A stretch of DNA of 64,000 bases from Acinetobacter colistiniresistens (GCF_000413935.1 NZ_KE340380.1:558001-622000), one strand, 5' to 3'; counted from the first letter of the stretch, positions 53,683 to 62,644 are shown. The notes: generated from the letters alone by a model not told the origin. Made by a program: numbers and translations.

Positions 53683-54096
53683 ATGGCATACGATGACCAA
53701 AATATTTTTGCACGAATCCTTCGTGGTGAACTACCTGCAATCAAAATTTATGAAGATGATCAGGTTCTCGCATTTATGGATATCATGCCCCAAGCAGATG
53801 GTCATGCTTTAGTGATTCCAAAAACGCCTGCTGTTACTTTACTCGATTTACCTGCTGATGCAGCGGCGTATACCATCAAAATCGTGCAGAAGATTGCTCA
53901 GGCAATGGAAACAGCTTTAGATGCAAAAGGTATTGTTCTCATGCAACTTTCAGGCGCAGCGGCTGGACAAACAGTTCCTCATGTACATTTTCATTTGATC
54001 CCAAGCTCAATTCATGAACTTGGTCGCCATGCAGCAAAAATGGGTGATCAAGAGAAAATTCAGACGCTTGCTGAAAAGATCAAAGCCGCACTTTAA
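53683..54096 (+). CDS. HIT-family nucleotide hydrolase
   Basis: A 137-residue histidine triad protein. The catalytic HVHFHLIP motif (H-x-H-x-H) is near residue 98, and the nucleotide-binding start [18 protein letters not shown] is typical of the HinT/Fhit-like bacterial group. It would hydrolyse purine nucleoside phosphoramidates or dinucleotides. It has its own terminator at 54116. Confidence 0.92.
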   Translation: MAYDDQNIFARILRGELPAIKIYEDDQVLAFMDIMPQADGHALVIPKTPAVTLLDLPADAAAYTIKIVQKIAQAMETALDAKGIVLMQLSGAAAGQTVPHVHFHLIPSSIHELGRHAAKMGDQEKIQTLAEKIKAAL

Positions 54097-54115
54097 GCTA
54101 TGCTTTGAACAAAAC

Positions 54116-54140
54116 AACGGAGTAATGACTCCGTTTTTTA
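54116..54140 (+). terminator. Rho-independent terminator after the HIT gene
   Basis: AACGGAGT-AATG-ACTCCGTT followed by a T-rich run, 20 bases after the stop. Confidence 0.9.
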
Positions 54141-54204
54141 TTTTTATAATTACATAAAAAATAACAAGAAATATATTTATTACTAAATATGAATCGTCAT
54201 CAAA

Positions 54205-54249
54205 CTGTCATTTTTCTTTCACTTCTCTGTCACAAAGTTTACCGATACT
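54205..54249 (+). promoter_or_regulatory. Three-unit PHO box with -10 element upstream of the porin
   Basis: CTGTCAT (54205), CTTTCAC (54216) and CTGTCAC (54227) recur with an exact 11-base period, the PhoB binding pattern. A -10 candidate GATACT begins at 54244, ten bases after the last unit, as in classical Pho promoters where the box replaces the -35. This predicts phosphate-starvation control of the porin gene at 54352. Confidence 0.75.
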
Positions 54250-54351
54250 GCATACAAGTCAGTGAGCTGTGTAACTTTATGTACACAAGCAAGCTTATAA
54301 CAGTAACTAAGGCATCAGCCATTTACAAAAAAGTGTTTTGGAGAAATCTCA

Positions 54352-55449
54352 ATGAAAAAATTGCTTCTTGCTGCTACTGTAGCAACTTTAGCCATGAATG
54401 CAGCACAAGCAGCACCAACATTGTATGGTAAGCTTAGTGTATCTTTGGACCAAATTGATAAAAATGGCTTTAAAGACGAAAGCGTAACAAAAGTAAACTC
54501 TAACGCTTCTCGTATTGGTGTGAAAGGTGAAGAAAAACTGACTGACAAACTTTCTGCAGTTTATTTAGCAGAATGGGGTGTTGCAACTGACGGTACAGGT
54601 TCAGACACAGATTGGGGTATGCGTAACCGTTTTGTTGGTATTAAATCAGATGGCATTGGTACTTTAAAAGTCGGTCAATATGATTCTTACCTTAAAACTG
54701 CTGCGGGTAACAATCAGGACATCTATAACGACCACACTGAACTTGATATGACTAAAGTTCTAGTCGGTGAAGATCGTTTAAGTAACGTAGTTGGCTTTGA
54801 AACTGACAAGAAATTATTAGGTGGCTTGGCATTCAACATCATGTTCCAACAAGGTGAAGAATCTTCAGCTGTTAAAAATGATGCAAAAGGTCAAAAAGGT
54901 AGCCGTGACGGTTTTGGTGATGGTATCTCAACATCTCTTACCTATGAAAACAAAGACATCGGTTTAGCTGCGGCAGTTGCTGGTAACCGTGGTGTAGCAT
55001 CAACCTATAATGCTTATAACAAAGAGCTTGGTGGTAAAATTTACTCTGATGCGATTCGTGTAACTGGTTCATTAGATTTAACACCTGTAGGTGCTAAGGG
55101 CTTGGTATTTGGTGCATTATGGCAAACAGCTAAGCCAACTGATGATACAGTCGTTGTAGGCACTGCTCCAGCTGTTTCTTATAAAGGCTTAAAAGAAAAT
55201 GCATTCGGTGTAACTGCTGCATACGTAATTCCTGAAACTCCAATCAAGTTAAAAGCAGAATATATCTCTGCTAAAACTGAAGTTGATGGTCGTGAAGATC
55301 GTAAAAATGACCTTTATGGCGTAGGCGCAGACTACAACATTAACAAGCAAGCTCGCTTCTATGGTGTTGTTGCTCAGCAAAAAATCGATTGGCAAAAAGA
55401 TGATAACAAGAAAACTGTTATCGGTTTAGGTATGGAATATAACTTCTAA
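54352..55449 (+). CDS. Outer-membrane porin, probably phosphate-starvation inducible
   Basis: A 365-residue Gram-negative porin (Porin_4/OmpC-like type). The signal peptide ends AAQA-A, followed by the first strand PTLYGKLSVSLDQ, many alternating amphipathic strands, GVKGEEKLTDKLSAVYLAEW and RNRFVGIKSDGIGTLKVGQYD (ends quoted; typical L3-loop region), and the C-terminal aromatic GLGMEYNF needed for Bam insertion. A PHO box lies 120 bases upstream, so it may take up phosphate or phosphorylated compounds. Pore specificity cannot be read from sequence, but the chain is rich in lysine. Confidence 0.92.
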   Translation: MKKLLLAATVATLAMNAAQAAPTLYGKLSVSLDQIDKNGFKDESVTKVNSNASRIGVKGEEKLTDKLSAVYLAEWGVATDGTGSDTDWGMRNRFVGIKSDGIGTLKVGQYDSYLKTAAGNNQDIYNDHTELDMTKVLVGEDRLSNVVGFETDKKLLGGLAFNIMFQQGEESSAVKNDAKGQKGSRDGFGDGISTSLTYENKDIGLAAAVAGNRGVASTYNAYNKELGGKIYSDAIRVTGSLDLTPVGAKGLVFGALWQTAKPTDDTVVVGTAPAVSYKGLKENAFGVTAAYVIPETPIKLKAEYISAKTEVDGREDRKNDLYGVGADYNINKQARFYGVVAQQKIDWQKDDNKKTVIGLGMEYNF

Positions 55450-55475
55450 TTTGAAATTATATCCAAGCTTATAGA

Positions 55476-55500
55476 AAAAGGGCAATCTGCCCTTTTTTTA
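55476..55500 (+). terminator. Rho-independent terminator after the porin gene
   Basis: AAAGGGCA-ATC-TGCCCTTT followed by T residues, about 30 bases after the stop. Confidence 0.9.
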
Positions 55501-55523
55501 TTTTTATAAAAAATAGGTATTTT

Positions 55524-56411
55524 TCAAAAAAAGTTTTTAATAATTTTACGGAAATTCTGAATCACAGGATCTTGGGTTCGGCCCCGTCGGAAAATAAGAG
55601 AAAAAGGTGCTGCATAGCCAAAAGTTGCGGGTAATAAGACCTTTAGACGCTGTTGCTCTACCCAATAGTGTGCAAAGTGTTCGGGTAGATAACCGATATA
55701 TTGCCCCGATAAAATAAGCACCAATTGCGCTTCCATTGAGTCAACTGTGGCAAACGAATGCTTAAAACCCTGCTTTGCCAATTCGGTGTGACTCCAATAA
55801 CCACGACTCACCATTTTTTCACGTCGAATTTTTTCTGCGGTTAAACCTTGCTGCTGATACAAAGGATGTGTATCACTGCAAAACAACCATTGTTGCTCTT
55901 TATGTAAGGGCTGATACATGACCCCATTCATTTTTAGAAAAAAACAACCAATCGCGACATCAAAACGGTTTTCCAAAATCCCGGTTTGTAGCTCATAAGG
56001 TGATTGCACTTGCAGCTTGATATAAATATTAGGATTTTGTTCTGAAAACTGCTGAATGATTTGATCTAAAGGAATATTTTGATCTGTCACCATAGAATCC
56101 AGCATCCCGATTTTAATGGTACCCGTAAGTTCGCCTTTGATCTGTGCCGTGTGTCTGGAAAAGTTATCCAGTTCATTCAATATACGCTTGGCTTCCTGAA
56201 AAAACATTTCTCCTTTTTGAGTTAATGCAAAACCACCACGTCCACGTTCACATAACTTAAAACCGACCATATGCTCTAATTGAGTCATATAGGTACTGAT
56301 TGCCGAGGTTGATAAATTAAGTTCTTGTTGAGCGTTAGCAAATCCCTGATTTTTTACAACACTTACAAAAATTCGGACCAACTTGATATCCATATGCGTC
56401 ATGGCATCCAT
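55524..56411 (-). CDS. LysR-family regulator of the guanidino-acid genes
   Basis: A 295-residue LysR regulator. The helix-turn-helix lies at residues about 8-65 (ANAQQELNLSTSAISTYMTQLE), followed by a linker helix and a two-lobed effector domain (GTIKIGMLDSMV onwards). It is divergent from the ureohydrolase gene at 56549, and a perfect 10+10 palindrome (56457-56486) lies between, the usual place for a LysR operator. By position it corresponds to GbuR of Pseudomonas. The inducer is probably a guanidino acid. Start could also be an ATG nine bases later. Confidence 0.9.
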   Translation of the reverse strand: MDAMTHMDIKLVRIFVSVVKNQGFANAQQELNLSTSAISTYMTQLEHMVGFKLCERGRGGFALTQKGEMFFQEAKRILNELDNFSRHTAQIKGELTGTIKIGMLDSMVTDQNIPLDQIIQQFSEQNPNIYIKLQVQSPYELQTGILENRFDVAIGCFFLKMNGVMYQPLHKEQQWLFCSDTHPLYQQQGLTAEKIRREKMVSRGYWSHTELAKQGFKHSFATVDSMEAQLVLILSGQYIGYLPEHFAHYWVEQQRLKVLLPATFGYAAPFSLIFRRGRTQDPVIQNFRKIIKNFF

Positions 56412-56456
56412 CTCACTTATCCCTCTGCATTATTCAATCTTAAAGCATTCCTATAA

Positions 56457-56486
56457 AACTTAGTTTAGAAAAATCAAAACTAAGTT
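56457..56486. promoter_or_regulatory. Perfect inverted repeat, LysR operator candidate
   Basis: AACTTAGTTT (56457-56466) and its exact complement AAACTAAGTT (56477-56486) are separated by ten bases. Position between the divergent LysR and ureohydrolase genes fits an activator site. It also contains the T-N11-A pattern. Confidence 0.65.
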
Positions 56487-56548
56487 TTTTAAAAATAGGA
56501 TTTAACCCTGTTCAATGTTGGTCAATAAATAGAAAAAAGGAGAAACAG

Positions 56549-57511
56549 ATGAACAAGACGTTAAATCAACCGCTTGGTGGAAATGAAATGCCACGCTTTG
56601 GTGGTATTGCCTCAATGCTACGACTCCCAGTTGTGGATAATGACGCAGGTCTGGCAGAACTCGATGCTGCTTTTGTTGGGATTCCTTTAGATATTGGTAC
56701 GTCCCTACGCTCTGGGACACGTTTCGGACCTCGGCAAATCCGTGCCGAATCCGTCATGATTCGTCCATATAACATGGCAACAGGTGCAGCACCGTTTGAC
56801 TCACTCAATGTGGCTGATATTGGCGATGTGGCAATCAATACCTTTAATTTGACAGAAGCGGTGCGCATTATTGAAGAGCATTATGACCGCATACTGGCAC
56901 ATCCCATTATTCCACTCACCATTGGCGGTGATCATACGCTGACCCTGCCTATCCTACGTGCAATCCATAAAAAACATGGTCCCGTAGGTTTGGTTCATAT
57001 CGATGCACATGCTGACGTCAACGACGAAATGTTTGGTGAAAAAGTTGCACATGGCACTACTTTTCGACGTGCTGCCGAAGAAGGCCTACTTGATTGTCAA
57101 CGTGTCGTTCAAATCGGCTTACGCGCTCAAGGCTATAGCGCAGATGATTTTAACTGGAGTCGCCGTCAAGGCTTCCGTGTCGTTCAAGCAGAAGAATGTT
57201 GGCATAAATCACTTGTTCCTTTAATGCAGGAAGTAAGAGCGCAAGTCGGTGGTGGGCCTGTATATTTATCTTTTGATATTGATGGGATTGATCCTGCGTG
57301 GGCACCAGGTACAGGAACACCTGAAATTGGTGGTTTAACCACTATTCAAGCAATGGAGATCATTCGTGGCTGTCAGGGATTAGATCTGATCGGATGTGAT
57401 CTGGTTGAAGTTTCCCCGCCTTACGACACCACAGGCAACACCTCATCACTGGGTGCAAATTTGCTCTATGAAATGTTGTGCGTGCTTCCCGGAGTGAAAA
57501 TACGTAAATAA
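56549..57511 (+). CDS. speB: Agmatinase-family ureohydrolase, likely guanidinobutyrase
   Basis: A 320-residue manganese ureohydrolase. Metal ligands are visible in TIGGDHTLT, HIDAHADVND and SFDIDGIDPAWAPG. The N-terminus (NQPLGGNEMPRFGGIASM) and NMATGAAPFDSLNVADIGDV strongly recall P. aeruginosa GbuA, which splits 4-guanidinobutyrate into 4-aminobutyrate and urea; general annotation would be agmatinase (speB). The neighbours support guanidino-acid use: a divergent LysR gene as in gbuR-gbuA, then two transporter genes. GGAGA stands before the ATG. Substrate choice between agmatine and guanidinobutyrate is inference from recalled similarity. Confidence 0.88.
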   Translation: MNKTLNQPLGGNEMPRFGGIASMLRLPVVDNDAGLAELDAAFVGIPLDIGTSLRSGTRFGPRQIRAESVMIRPYNMATGAAPFDSLNVADIGDVAINTFNLTEAVRIIEEHYDRILAHPIIPLTIGGDHTLTLPILRAIHKKHGPVGLVHIDAHADVNDEMFGEKVAHGTTFRRAAEEGLLDCQRVVQIGLRAQGYSADDFNWSRRQGFRVVQAEECWHKSLVPLMQEVRAQVGGGPVYLSFDIDGIDPAWAPGTGTPEIGGLTTIQAMEIIRGCQGLDLIGCDLVEVSPPYDTTGNTSSLGANLLYEMLCVLPGVKIRK

Positions 57512-57562
57512 TTCCCCGCTATAAAACAATAAAAAACATGGATTTGAATAGGTCTATACGGA

Positions 57563-58213
57563 ATGAAAAAAGATCAATCAAAACGGGCTGCTGCCGCAGC
57601 CTTCGTTGGTACAACTATTGAGTTTTATGACTTCTACGTTTATGCAACAGCTGCCGCCTTGGTTCTCGGCTTGGTATTTTTTCCTGAAACTGATCCTGTA
57701 ACTGGCACATTGGCAGCTTTTGCAACCTTTGCTGTCGGTTTTATTGCCAGACCGATTGCTGCCGTTATTTTCGGACATTTAGGCGATAAATTAGGCCGCA
57801 AAAAAATGCTGCTGTTTACCATGCTGCTGATGGGACTCGCGACTACAGGCATTGGCTTGATACCCAGTTATGATCATATCGGAATTTGGGCACCCGTTCT
57901 GCTGATTGTGTTGCGCTTTTTGCAAGGCTTATCCGTCGGTGGTGAATGGGGCGGCGCCGTGTTAATGGCCAGCGAACATGCCCCTACCCATAAAAAAACC
58001 TTTTTTGCTTCTTTTGCTCAAATGGGCAGTCCAGCAGGTTTGATCTTGTGTCTTTTAGTTTTTAAAGGCATTACGTCTTTGGATGAACAAGCCTTACTGA
58101 GCTGGGGCTGGCGTGTGCCTTTTTTACTCAGTTTTGTATTTATGCTGATCGGTCTTGCCATTCGCTTAGGCGTTGAAGAATCCCCTGAGTTCAAACAGAT
58201 GCAAGCCAAGTAA
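57563..58213 (+). CDS. MHS-type MFS transporter, N-terminal half up to an in-frame TAA
   Basis: A 216-residue open frame with the first six membrane segments of a metabolite:proton symporter (shikimate/KgtP-like): the loop motif GHLGDKLGRKKML and GGEWGGAVLMASEHAP are intact. It ends at TAA 58211-58213, in the large central loop, after ESPEFKQMQAK. Alone it is unlikely to transport. See the full broken gene at 57563-58879. Confidence 0.7.
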   Translation: MKKDQSKRAAAAAFVGTTIEFYDFYVYATAAALVLGLVFFPETDPVTGTLAAFATFAVGFIARPIAAVIFGHLGDKLGRKKMLLFTMLLMGLATTGIGLIPSYDHIGIWAPVLLIVLRFLQGLSVGGEWGGAVLMASEHAPTHKKTFFASFAQMGSPAGLILCLLVFKGITSLDEQALLSWGWRVPFLLSFVFMLIGLAIRLGVEESPEFKQMQAK

Positions 58214-58879
58214 GAAATAGCCAAATACCCTGTCAAAGAATTGCTTAAAAATTATTGGCCGCAAGTGGTCTTTGCAGGTCTCGCCATCACCATTGGCACT
58301 GCGGGTTTCTTTTTTACCAATACCTTTATGATTAGCTATGTCACGCAGTATATGGGGATCAGCCGACCAACGATATTAGATGCATTGTTCTGGGTCACCC
58401 TATTTGAATTTTTAGCCATGCCTATTGCTGCTTGGTATGCCAGTAAAATTGGAGCACATCGCTTTTTATTCTGGGCAGCAATCCTCTGCATCGTCATTCC
58501 TTATCCCATGTTTATGCTGGTCAGCACTAAGAATATCTATTTCATCGTATTAGGTATCACCTTGGCTGTGCTTGCCTTGTCATCTTTATATGCTGTGGTC
58601 GCAGGTTTTATGGCTGAAGCGTTTCCTGCACATGTCCGCTATTCAGGGATTTCCATTTCCTATCAAATGATTGCGGCAATCACCAGTGGCACTACACCCA
58701 TCATTGGAACTTTATTAGCTCAACATTATGCAGGCCAATGGCTCCCTTTAGCCTTTCTGTTTAGTTTCCTATCACTGTTATCTCTGATTGGAATTTGTGG
58801 CATTACCCGATTAAGACAACAACAGCTCAGCCACCAACACGAAAGTAACCAAGTCCCGAACAAGCTGCTGAATGGATAA
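57563..58879 (+). pseudogene. MHS-family MFS transporter broken by an in-frame TAA
   Basis: From the ATG at 57563 the frame runs 439 codons to the TAA at 58877-58879, interrupted only by TAA at 58211-58213. Directly after that stop the frame reads EIAKYPVKELLKNYWPQV, the normal continuation of the central loop of this transporter family, and then six more membrane segments. The family takes up organic acids such as shikimate, proline/betaine or alpha-ketoglutarate; here a guanidino acid or its product is likely. A single base change from CAA, GAA or AAA would cause the stop. A sequencing error remains possible. Confidence 0.8.
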
Positions 58880-58905
58880 CTAACAAAAAGAACCTAGGGT
58901 TGTTC

Positions 58906-60438
58906 ATGAATGAATATGGAGAGTCGCTCATCATGCATAGAGATCGTTCTAAACAGATTACAACAATTGAAAGTTATGGTATCGAAGAAATCCCTGCGCA
59001 TGCTCGGACAGCAACGCCATTTGATTTATTTCGCCTCAGTTTTGGCGGCGCCAATACCTTTTCCACCTGTGTCTTAGGCAGCTTCCCGATTGTATTTGGT
59101 CTGTCTTTTCAGGCTGGATTCTGGGCAATCTTATGTGGAGTCTTATTGGGTGGGTGTATTTTAGCACCGATGGGCATTTTTGGTGCTCGAACGGGAACCA
59201 ATAATGCTGTTGCTTCGGCTGCCCATTTTGGTGTCCATGGCAGAATTGTTGGTTCATTTTTATCCTTACTGACAGCCATTGCCTTCTTTTCCCTCTCCGT
59301 TTGGAGTTCTGGTGATGCCCTGATTGGTGCAACCGAGCGACTCTTTGCAAGCTCATATCAAAGTAATTGGCTGTATGGACTGGTGTATTGTGGATTTGCC
59401 TTACTGGTACTGATTATTTGTATCTATGGGTTTCGTTTTATGCTGCTGGTCAATCGCATTGCAGTGATCGCTTCCAGCCTATTATTCTTTTTAGGGATGT
59501 TCGCTTTTTCCACACAATTTGATTCAAACTATGCAGGACAACTTCAATTGGGGCAGACTGGCTTTTGGGCAGCGTTCATGGGCGCAGCATTAATTGCATT
59601 CAGCAATCCCGTTTCCTTTGGTACATTCTTAGGTGGTTGGTCTCGTTATATTCCAAAAGAAACCGCATCCCACAAAATTATGGCGGCAGTTTTTGTTTCG
59701 CAACTCGCAACTTTAATTCCTTTTCTCTTTGGTCTCATGACGGCCAGTATTGTTGCCAATAGTGTTCCGACCTTTATGCAACAGAATAATTATATTGGTG
59801 GGCTGATCCAGATTGCACCTGCTTGGTATTTTATTCCGCTATGTTTAATTGCACTGATTGGTGGTCTATCTACTGGAACTACGGCTCTTTATGGCACGGG
59901 TTTGGATTTGTCGAGTCTTTTTCCAAAGTCACTCACACGTGTTAAAGCCACTATCTGGGTCGGCCTACTGTCTATCCTATTTATTTTTATAGGCCGTTTT
60001 GCAGCCAACTTAACTCAAAGCGTCATGACGTTTGCCACCCTAATTGTGGTATGCACCAGCCCATGGATCATCATTATGATTATCGGGTTTATCACACGTA
60101 AAGGTTACTATAAAAATGATGATTTACAGGTATTTGCAAATGGCCTAAAAGGTGGTGCTTATTGGTTTCACCATGGCTGGAATTGGCGTGGCATCATCGC
60201 ATGGATTCCAAGTGCCGTTATCGGCTTATGTTTCGTGCATTTACCTGATCAGTTTATTGGTATTTGGGGGCATTTATTCAATGGGCTCGATCTAAGTTTA
60301 CCCATCAGTATCTTCCTTGCAGCATTACTGTATAGTTCACTGCTCAAGCTATTCCCTGAACCAAGCATCGTTTACAGAGCAGCACCGACCGCTGAAAAGT
60401 TAAAGCTAAAATGTAGTACATCATTCATTTCAGAGTAG
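58906..60438 (+). CDS. NCS1-family cytosine/purine-type permease
   Basis: A 510-residue permease with about twelve membrane segments. The NCS1 signature region is visible (TPFDLFRLSFGGANTFSTC, then GARTGTNNAV, and NPVSFGTFLGGWSRYIPK). Members import cytosine, uracil, allantoin, hydantoin and similar nitrogen compounds. In this operon the cargo may be a guanidino compound or a product of the ureohydrolase. I chose the ATG at 58906 with AGGG six bases upstream; the ATG at 58933 is an alternative with a GGAG 11 bases away. A terminator follows at 60456. Confidence 0.88.
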   Translation: MNEYGESLIMHRDRSKQITTIESYGIEEIPAHARTATPFDLFRLSFGGANTFSTCVLGSFPIVFGLSFQAGFWAILCGVLLGGCILAPMGIFGARTGTNNAVASAAHFGVHGRIVGSFLSLLTAIAFFSLSVWSSGDALIGATERLFASSYQSNWLYGLVYCGFALLVLIICIYGFRFMLLVNRIAVIASSLLFFLGMFAFSTQFDSNYAGQLQLGQTGFWAAFMGAALIAFSNPVSFGTFLGGWSRYIPKETASHKIMAAVFVSQLATLIPFLFGLMTASIVANSVPTFMQQNNYIGGLIQIAPAWYFIPLCLIALIGGLSTGTTALYGTGLDLSSLFPKSLTRVKATIWVGLLSILFIFIGRFAANLTQSVMTFATLIVVCTSPWIIIMIIGFITRKGYYKNDDLQVFANGLKGGAYWFHHGWNWRGIIAWIPSAVIGLCFVHLPDQFIGIWGHLFNGLDLSLPISIFLAALLYSSLLKLFPEPSIVYRAAPTAEKLKLKCSTSFISE

Positions 60439-60455
60439 CGATCGATACCTGGCCT

Positions 60456-60487
60456 AAAAAAGCCTGCTCAAATGAACAGGCTTTTTT
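60456..60487. terminator. Bidirectional terminator
   Basis: AAAAAAGCCTG-CTC and GA-ACAGGCTTTTTT arms (one mismatch) lie between the convergent permease and DUF937 genes. Confidence 0.8.
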
Positions 60488-60500
60488 GCATAAAAATATT

Positions 60501-61115
60501 TTACTTTTTAAGGAAGCCACTCACCAAATTCAAGACTTGCTGAATATCTTGATTGGCTTCTTGCGGATTGGTGCTGCTGCCTTGAGGTGTTAAAGAATCA
60601 ATGACTTGGGGTAAAACAGAAGCAATTGCGCCATAAATGGCCTGTTTTGGTGCCTGAGTTTGTTGTGCAACCTGTTCAACATCCTGATCATCAAACAAAC
60701 TTTGAATATTTTGTGCTGGAACATCTGCTGCATTTTGTTGTTGCGGATCAACCCAACTTTGTACTTGATTGGATAAACCCGCATTTTTCAGTTTATCCAA
60801 TGCGCCTTGCAAACCACCTTGTTTTTGGATCCAAGCCAAAACCAAAGGTAATACTGCAATCAATAAGGTTTGTGCAGTATTGCCACCCGTTGCATTGCTT
60901 TGGGTTGAGGTATTTGCCCCACCCAATTGTCCCAATACAGAGCCCAATATCCCGCCCAAACCACCTTGTTGGCCTTGGGTATTTTGCTGCTGTCCACCGA
61001 GTTGTCCGAGAACAGAACCTAAAATCCCACCTAAACCACCAGCTTGACCTGATTGCTGCTGACCGCCTAAAGCTTGCTTTGCTAAAATTTCAACAATGTT
61101 GGTTAAATCAGTCAT
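60501..61115 (-). CDS. DUF937/YidB-like protein with a 25-residue tandem repeat
   Basis: A 204-residue protein. Residues 26-41 and 51-66 are an identical 16-residue copy of GGLGGILGSVLGQLGG, a 25-residue repeat with Gln-rich spacers. The C-terminal half (residues about 75-200) has the DUF937/YidB pattern (LPLVLAWIQKQGGLQGALD, VQSWVDPQQQN, then IASVLPQVIDSLTPQG). Function of the family is unknown. It has no signal peptide. Confidence 0.8.
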   Translation of the reverse strand: MTDLTNIVEILAKQALGGQQQSGQAGGLGGILGSVLGQLGGQQQNTQGQQGGLGGILGSVLGQLGGANTSTQSNATGGNTAQTLLIAVLPLVLAWIQKQGGLQGALDKLKNAGLSNQVQSWVDPQQQNAADVPAQNIQSLFDDQDVEQVAQQTQAPKQAIYGAIASVLPQVIDSLTPQGSSTNPQEANQDIQQVLNLVSGFLKK

Positions 61116-61233
61116 GACTTAAACTTTCCTTTGGAATTATTTATGCAAAAAGCATACGCTGCTTTGAAAGCACAAAACAAAGTTAAATTGTTAAATTTTG
61201 CAAGAACTTGCAACCTTTCCTAGTCTGATTATT

Positions 61234-61695
61234 TTACCAGCGAAATTTATCCCAATTCTCAGGATTCGCCCAAAATTTAGAATTAAACCAATCAGGCACA
61301 TGCTTATAAGTCAGAATATTGAATTGCCATAAAGCAAAATCATTGTCATGCGTAGTTTTATCAATCAATTGAGTGAAACCAAGCGAACGTAGTAACTTTT
61401 CATCATCCAACTTGCTAACCACCACAATCCGCTTTGCCATCAGGTCTCTTAACTTCACCAATAGCTGTGCTTTTTGTGTTTCAGAGATATTTTGCATTTC
61501 TTCGGTATCAAATAATACAAAACCTAAATCATAACGCTGCGTAAATGGCAGACTTAAAAAGTCAGTTACGTTAAAATAATGCCATTGAATTGAAGCATTT
61601 TGGTCAATCTGCTGACCGATACAAAGTGCAGTATGAATGGGCTGTTCTTGAGATAAATCGTCTAGCATAGAAGTGATGACATTTTGTTCAGCCAT
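61234..61695 (-). CDS. DUF6231-like small protein
   Basis: A 153-residue soluble protein with a Rossmann-like look (TALCIGQQI near the start, YDLGFVLFDTEEM, AKRIVVVSKLDDEKLLRSLGF), reminiscent of a methyltransferase fold that has lost its motif. I place it in the DUF6231 family by recall, not by search. The ATG at 61695 has AAGGG eight bases upstream; a longer frame to 61749 overlaps the divergent gene and is less likely. Confidence 0.65.
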   Translation of the reverse strand: MAEQNVITSMLDDLSQEQPIHTALCIGQQIDQNASIQWHYFNVTDFLSLPFTQRYDLGFVLFDTEEMQNISETQKAQLLVKLRDLMAKRIVVVSKLDDEKLLRSLGFTQLIDKTTHDNDFALWQFNILTYKHVPDWFNSKFWANPENWDKFRW

Positions 61696-61732
61696 AACTG
61701 CAACCCTTGATTGAAAAGATGAGAGTTTATTA

Positions 61733-62602
61733 ATGGAACTACAAGGCATTTGTCATAAAATGCATGCAGCGCTCAAAACGCATAGTGTAACTGATCAATC
61801 AACAAGCAAGGCAAATGTTGAATATAAATTTATATTAGATCGTTCAGAAACTGACCTTCCCTTTGTTTTAGAGCAAGAAATCGAGATTGAATGGACCGGT
61901 AATATTTTTTGTACCTCTTGCGGCGCAAAAACACCGAAGTCTTATTCACAAGGTCATTGTTTTAAATGTTTTAAAACTAAAGCTGAATGTGACCTCTGTA
62001 TCATGAAGCCTGAAACCTGCCATTATCACTTAGGAACGTGTCGTGAAGACCAGTTCGCACATGATGTCTGTTTCCAGCCGCATATTGTATATTTAGCTAA
62101 CTCAAGTGCCTTGAAAATCGGGATTACCCGTATCGTAAATATGCCAACACGTTGGCTAGACCAAGGTGCAACTCAGGCTTTACCTATTATGAAAGTCGGC
62201 TCACGTCGTTTGTCTGGTCATCTGGAAACTTTAATTGGTACACAAATCGCAGATAAAACCGACTGGCGTAAACTGCTCAAAGGTGAAGCTGAGCCATTAG
62301 ATCTGATTGAAAAACGCGATCTGATTCTGGAAGAATTTGCGCCTAAGATTCAAAGTATTCGTGAGGAATTTAATCAGAACCTTGAGTTTAATGAAAATCT
62401 GGAATTTCTAGAGGACGAAAAACCAAGAGAGTTTATCTATCCTGTTGAGCATTATCCTGAAAAGATTAAATCACTCAATTTAGATAAAACCCCAAAAATT
62501 CGTGGTGTGTTACAAGGGATTAAAGGTCAGTATTTATTAATGGATATTGGTGTGATCAATATCCGCAAATATACAGGTTATGAACTGATTCTTCGTGCTT
62601 AA
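61733..62602 (+). CDS. DUF2797 zinc-finger protein
   Basis: A 289-residue protein of the DUF2797 family. The cysteine-rich middle (CTSCGAKTPKSYSQGHCFKC, CDLCIMKPETCHYHLGTC) looks like two zinc sites, followed by a GIY-YIG-like stretch (VYLANSSALKIGITRI, then TRWLDQGATQAL). The C-terminal GVLQGIKGQYLLMDIGVINI is also typical. The molecular role is unknown; a nuclease-like fold is possible. The promoter region is shared with the divergent small gene at 61695. Confidence 0.88.
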   Translation: MELQGICHKMHAALKTHSVTDQSTSKANVEYKFILDRSETDLPFVLEQEIEIEWTGNIFCTSCGAKTPKSYSQGHCFKCFKTKAECDLCIMKPETCHYHLGTCREDQFAHDVCFQPHIVYLANSSALKIGITRIVNMPTRWLDQGATQALPIMKVGSRRLSGHLETLIGTQIADKTDWRKLLKGEAEPLDLIEKRDLILEEFAPKIQSIREEFNQNLEFNENLEFLEDEKPREFIYPVEHYPEKIKSLNLDKTPKIRGVLQGIKGQYLLMDIGVINIRKYTGYELILRA

Positions 62603-62613
62603 GATCGTTCAGT

Positions 62614-62643
62614 AAAAAGGTGGCTTAATCGCCACCTTTTTTA
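62614..62643. terminator. Bidirectional terminator
   Basis: AAAAAGGTGGC-TTAATC-GCCACCTTTTT between the convergent DUF2797 and lpxB genes, T-rich on both strands. Confidence 0.9.
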
Positions 62644-62644
62644 T

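Noticed and set aside
54189..54431. Open frame over the porin upstream region
   Set aside because: It runs across the PHO box and the porin signal peptide region and has no ribosome site.
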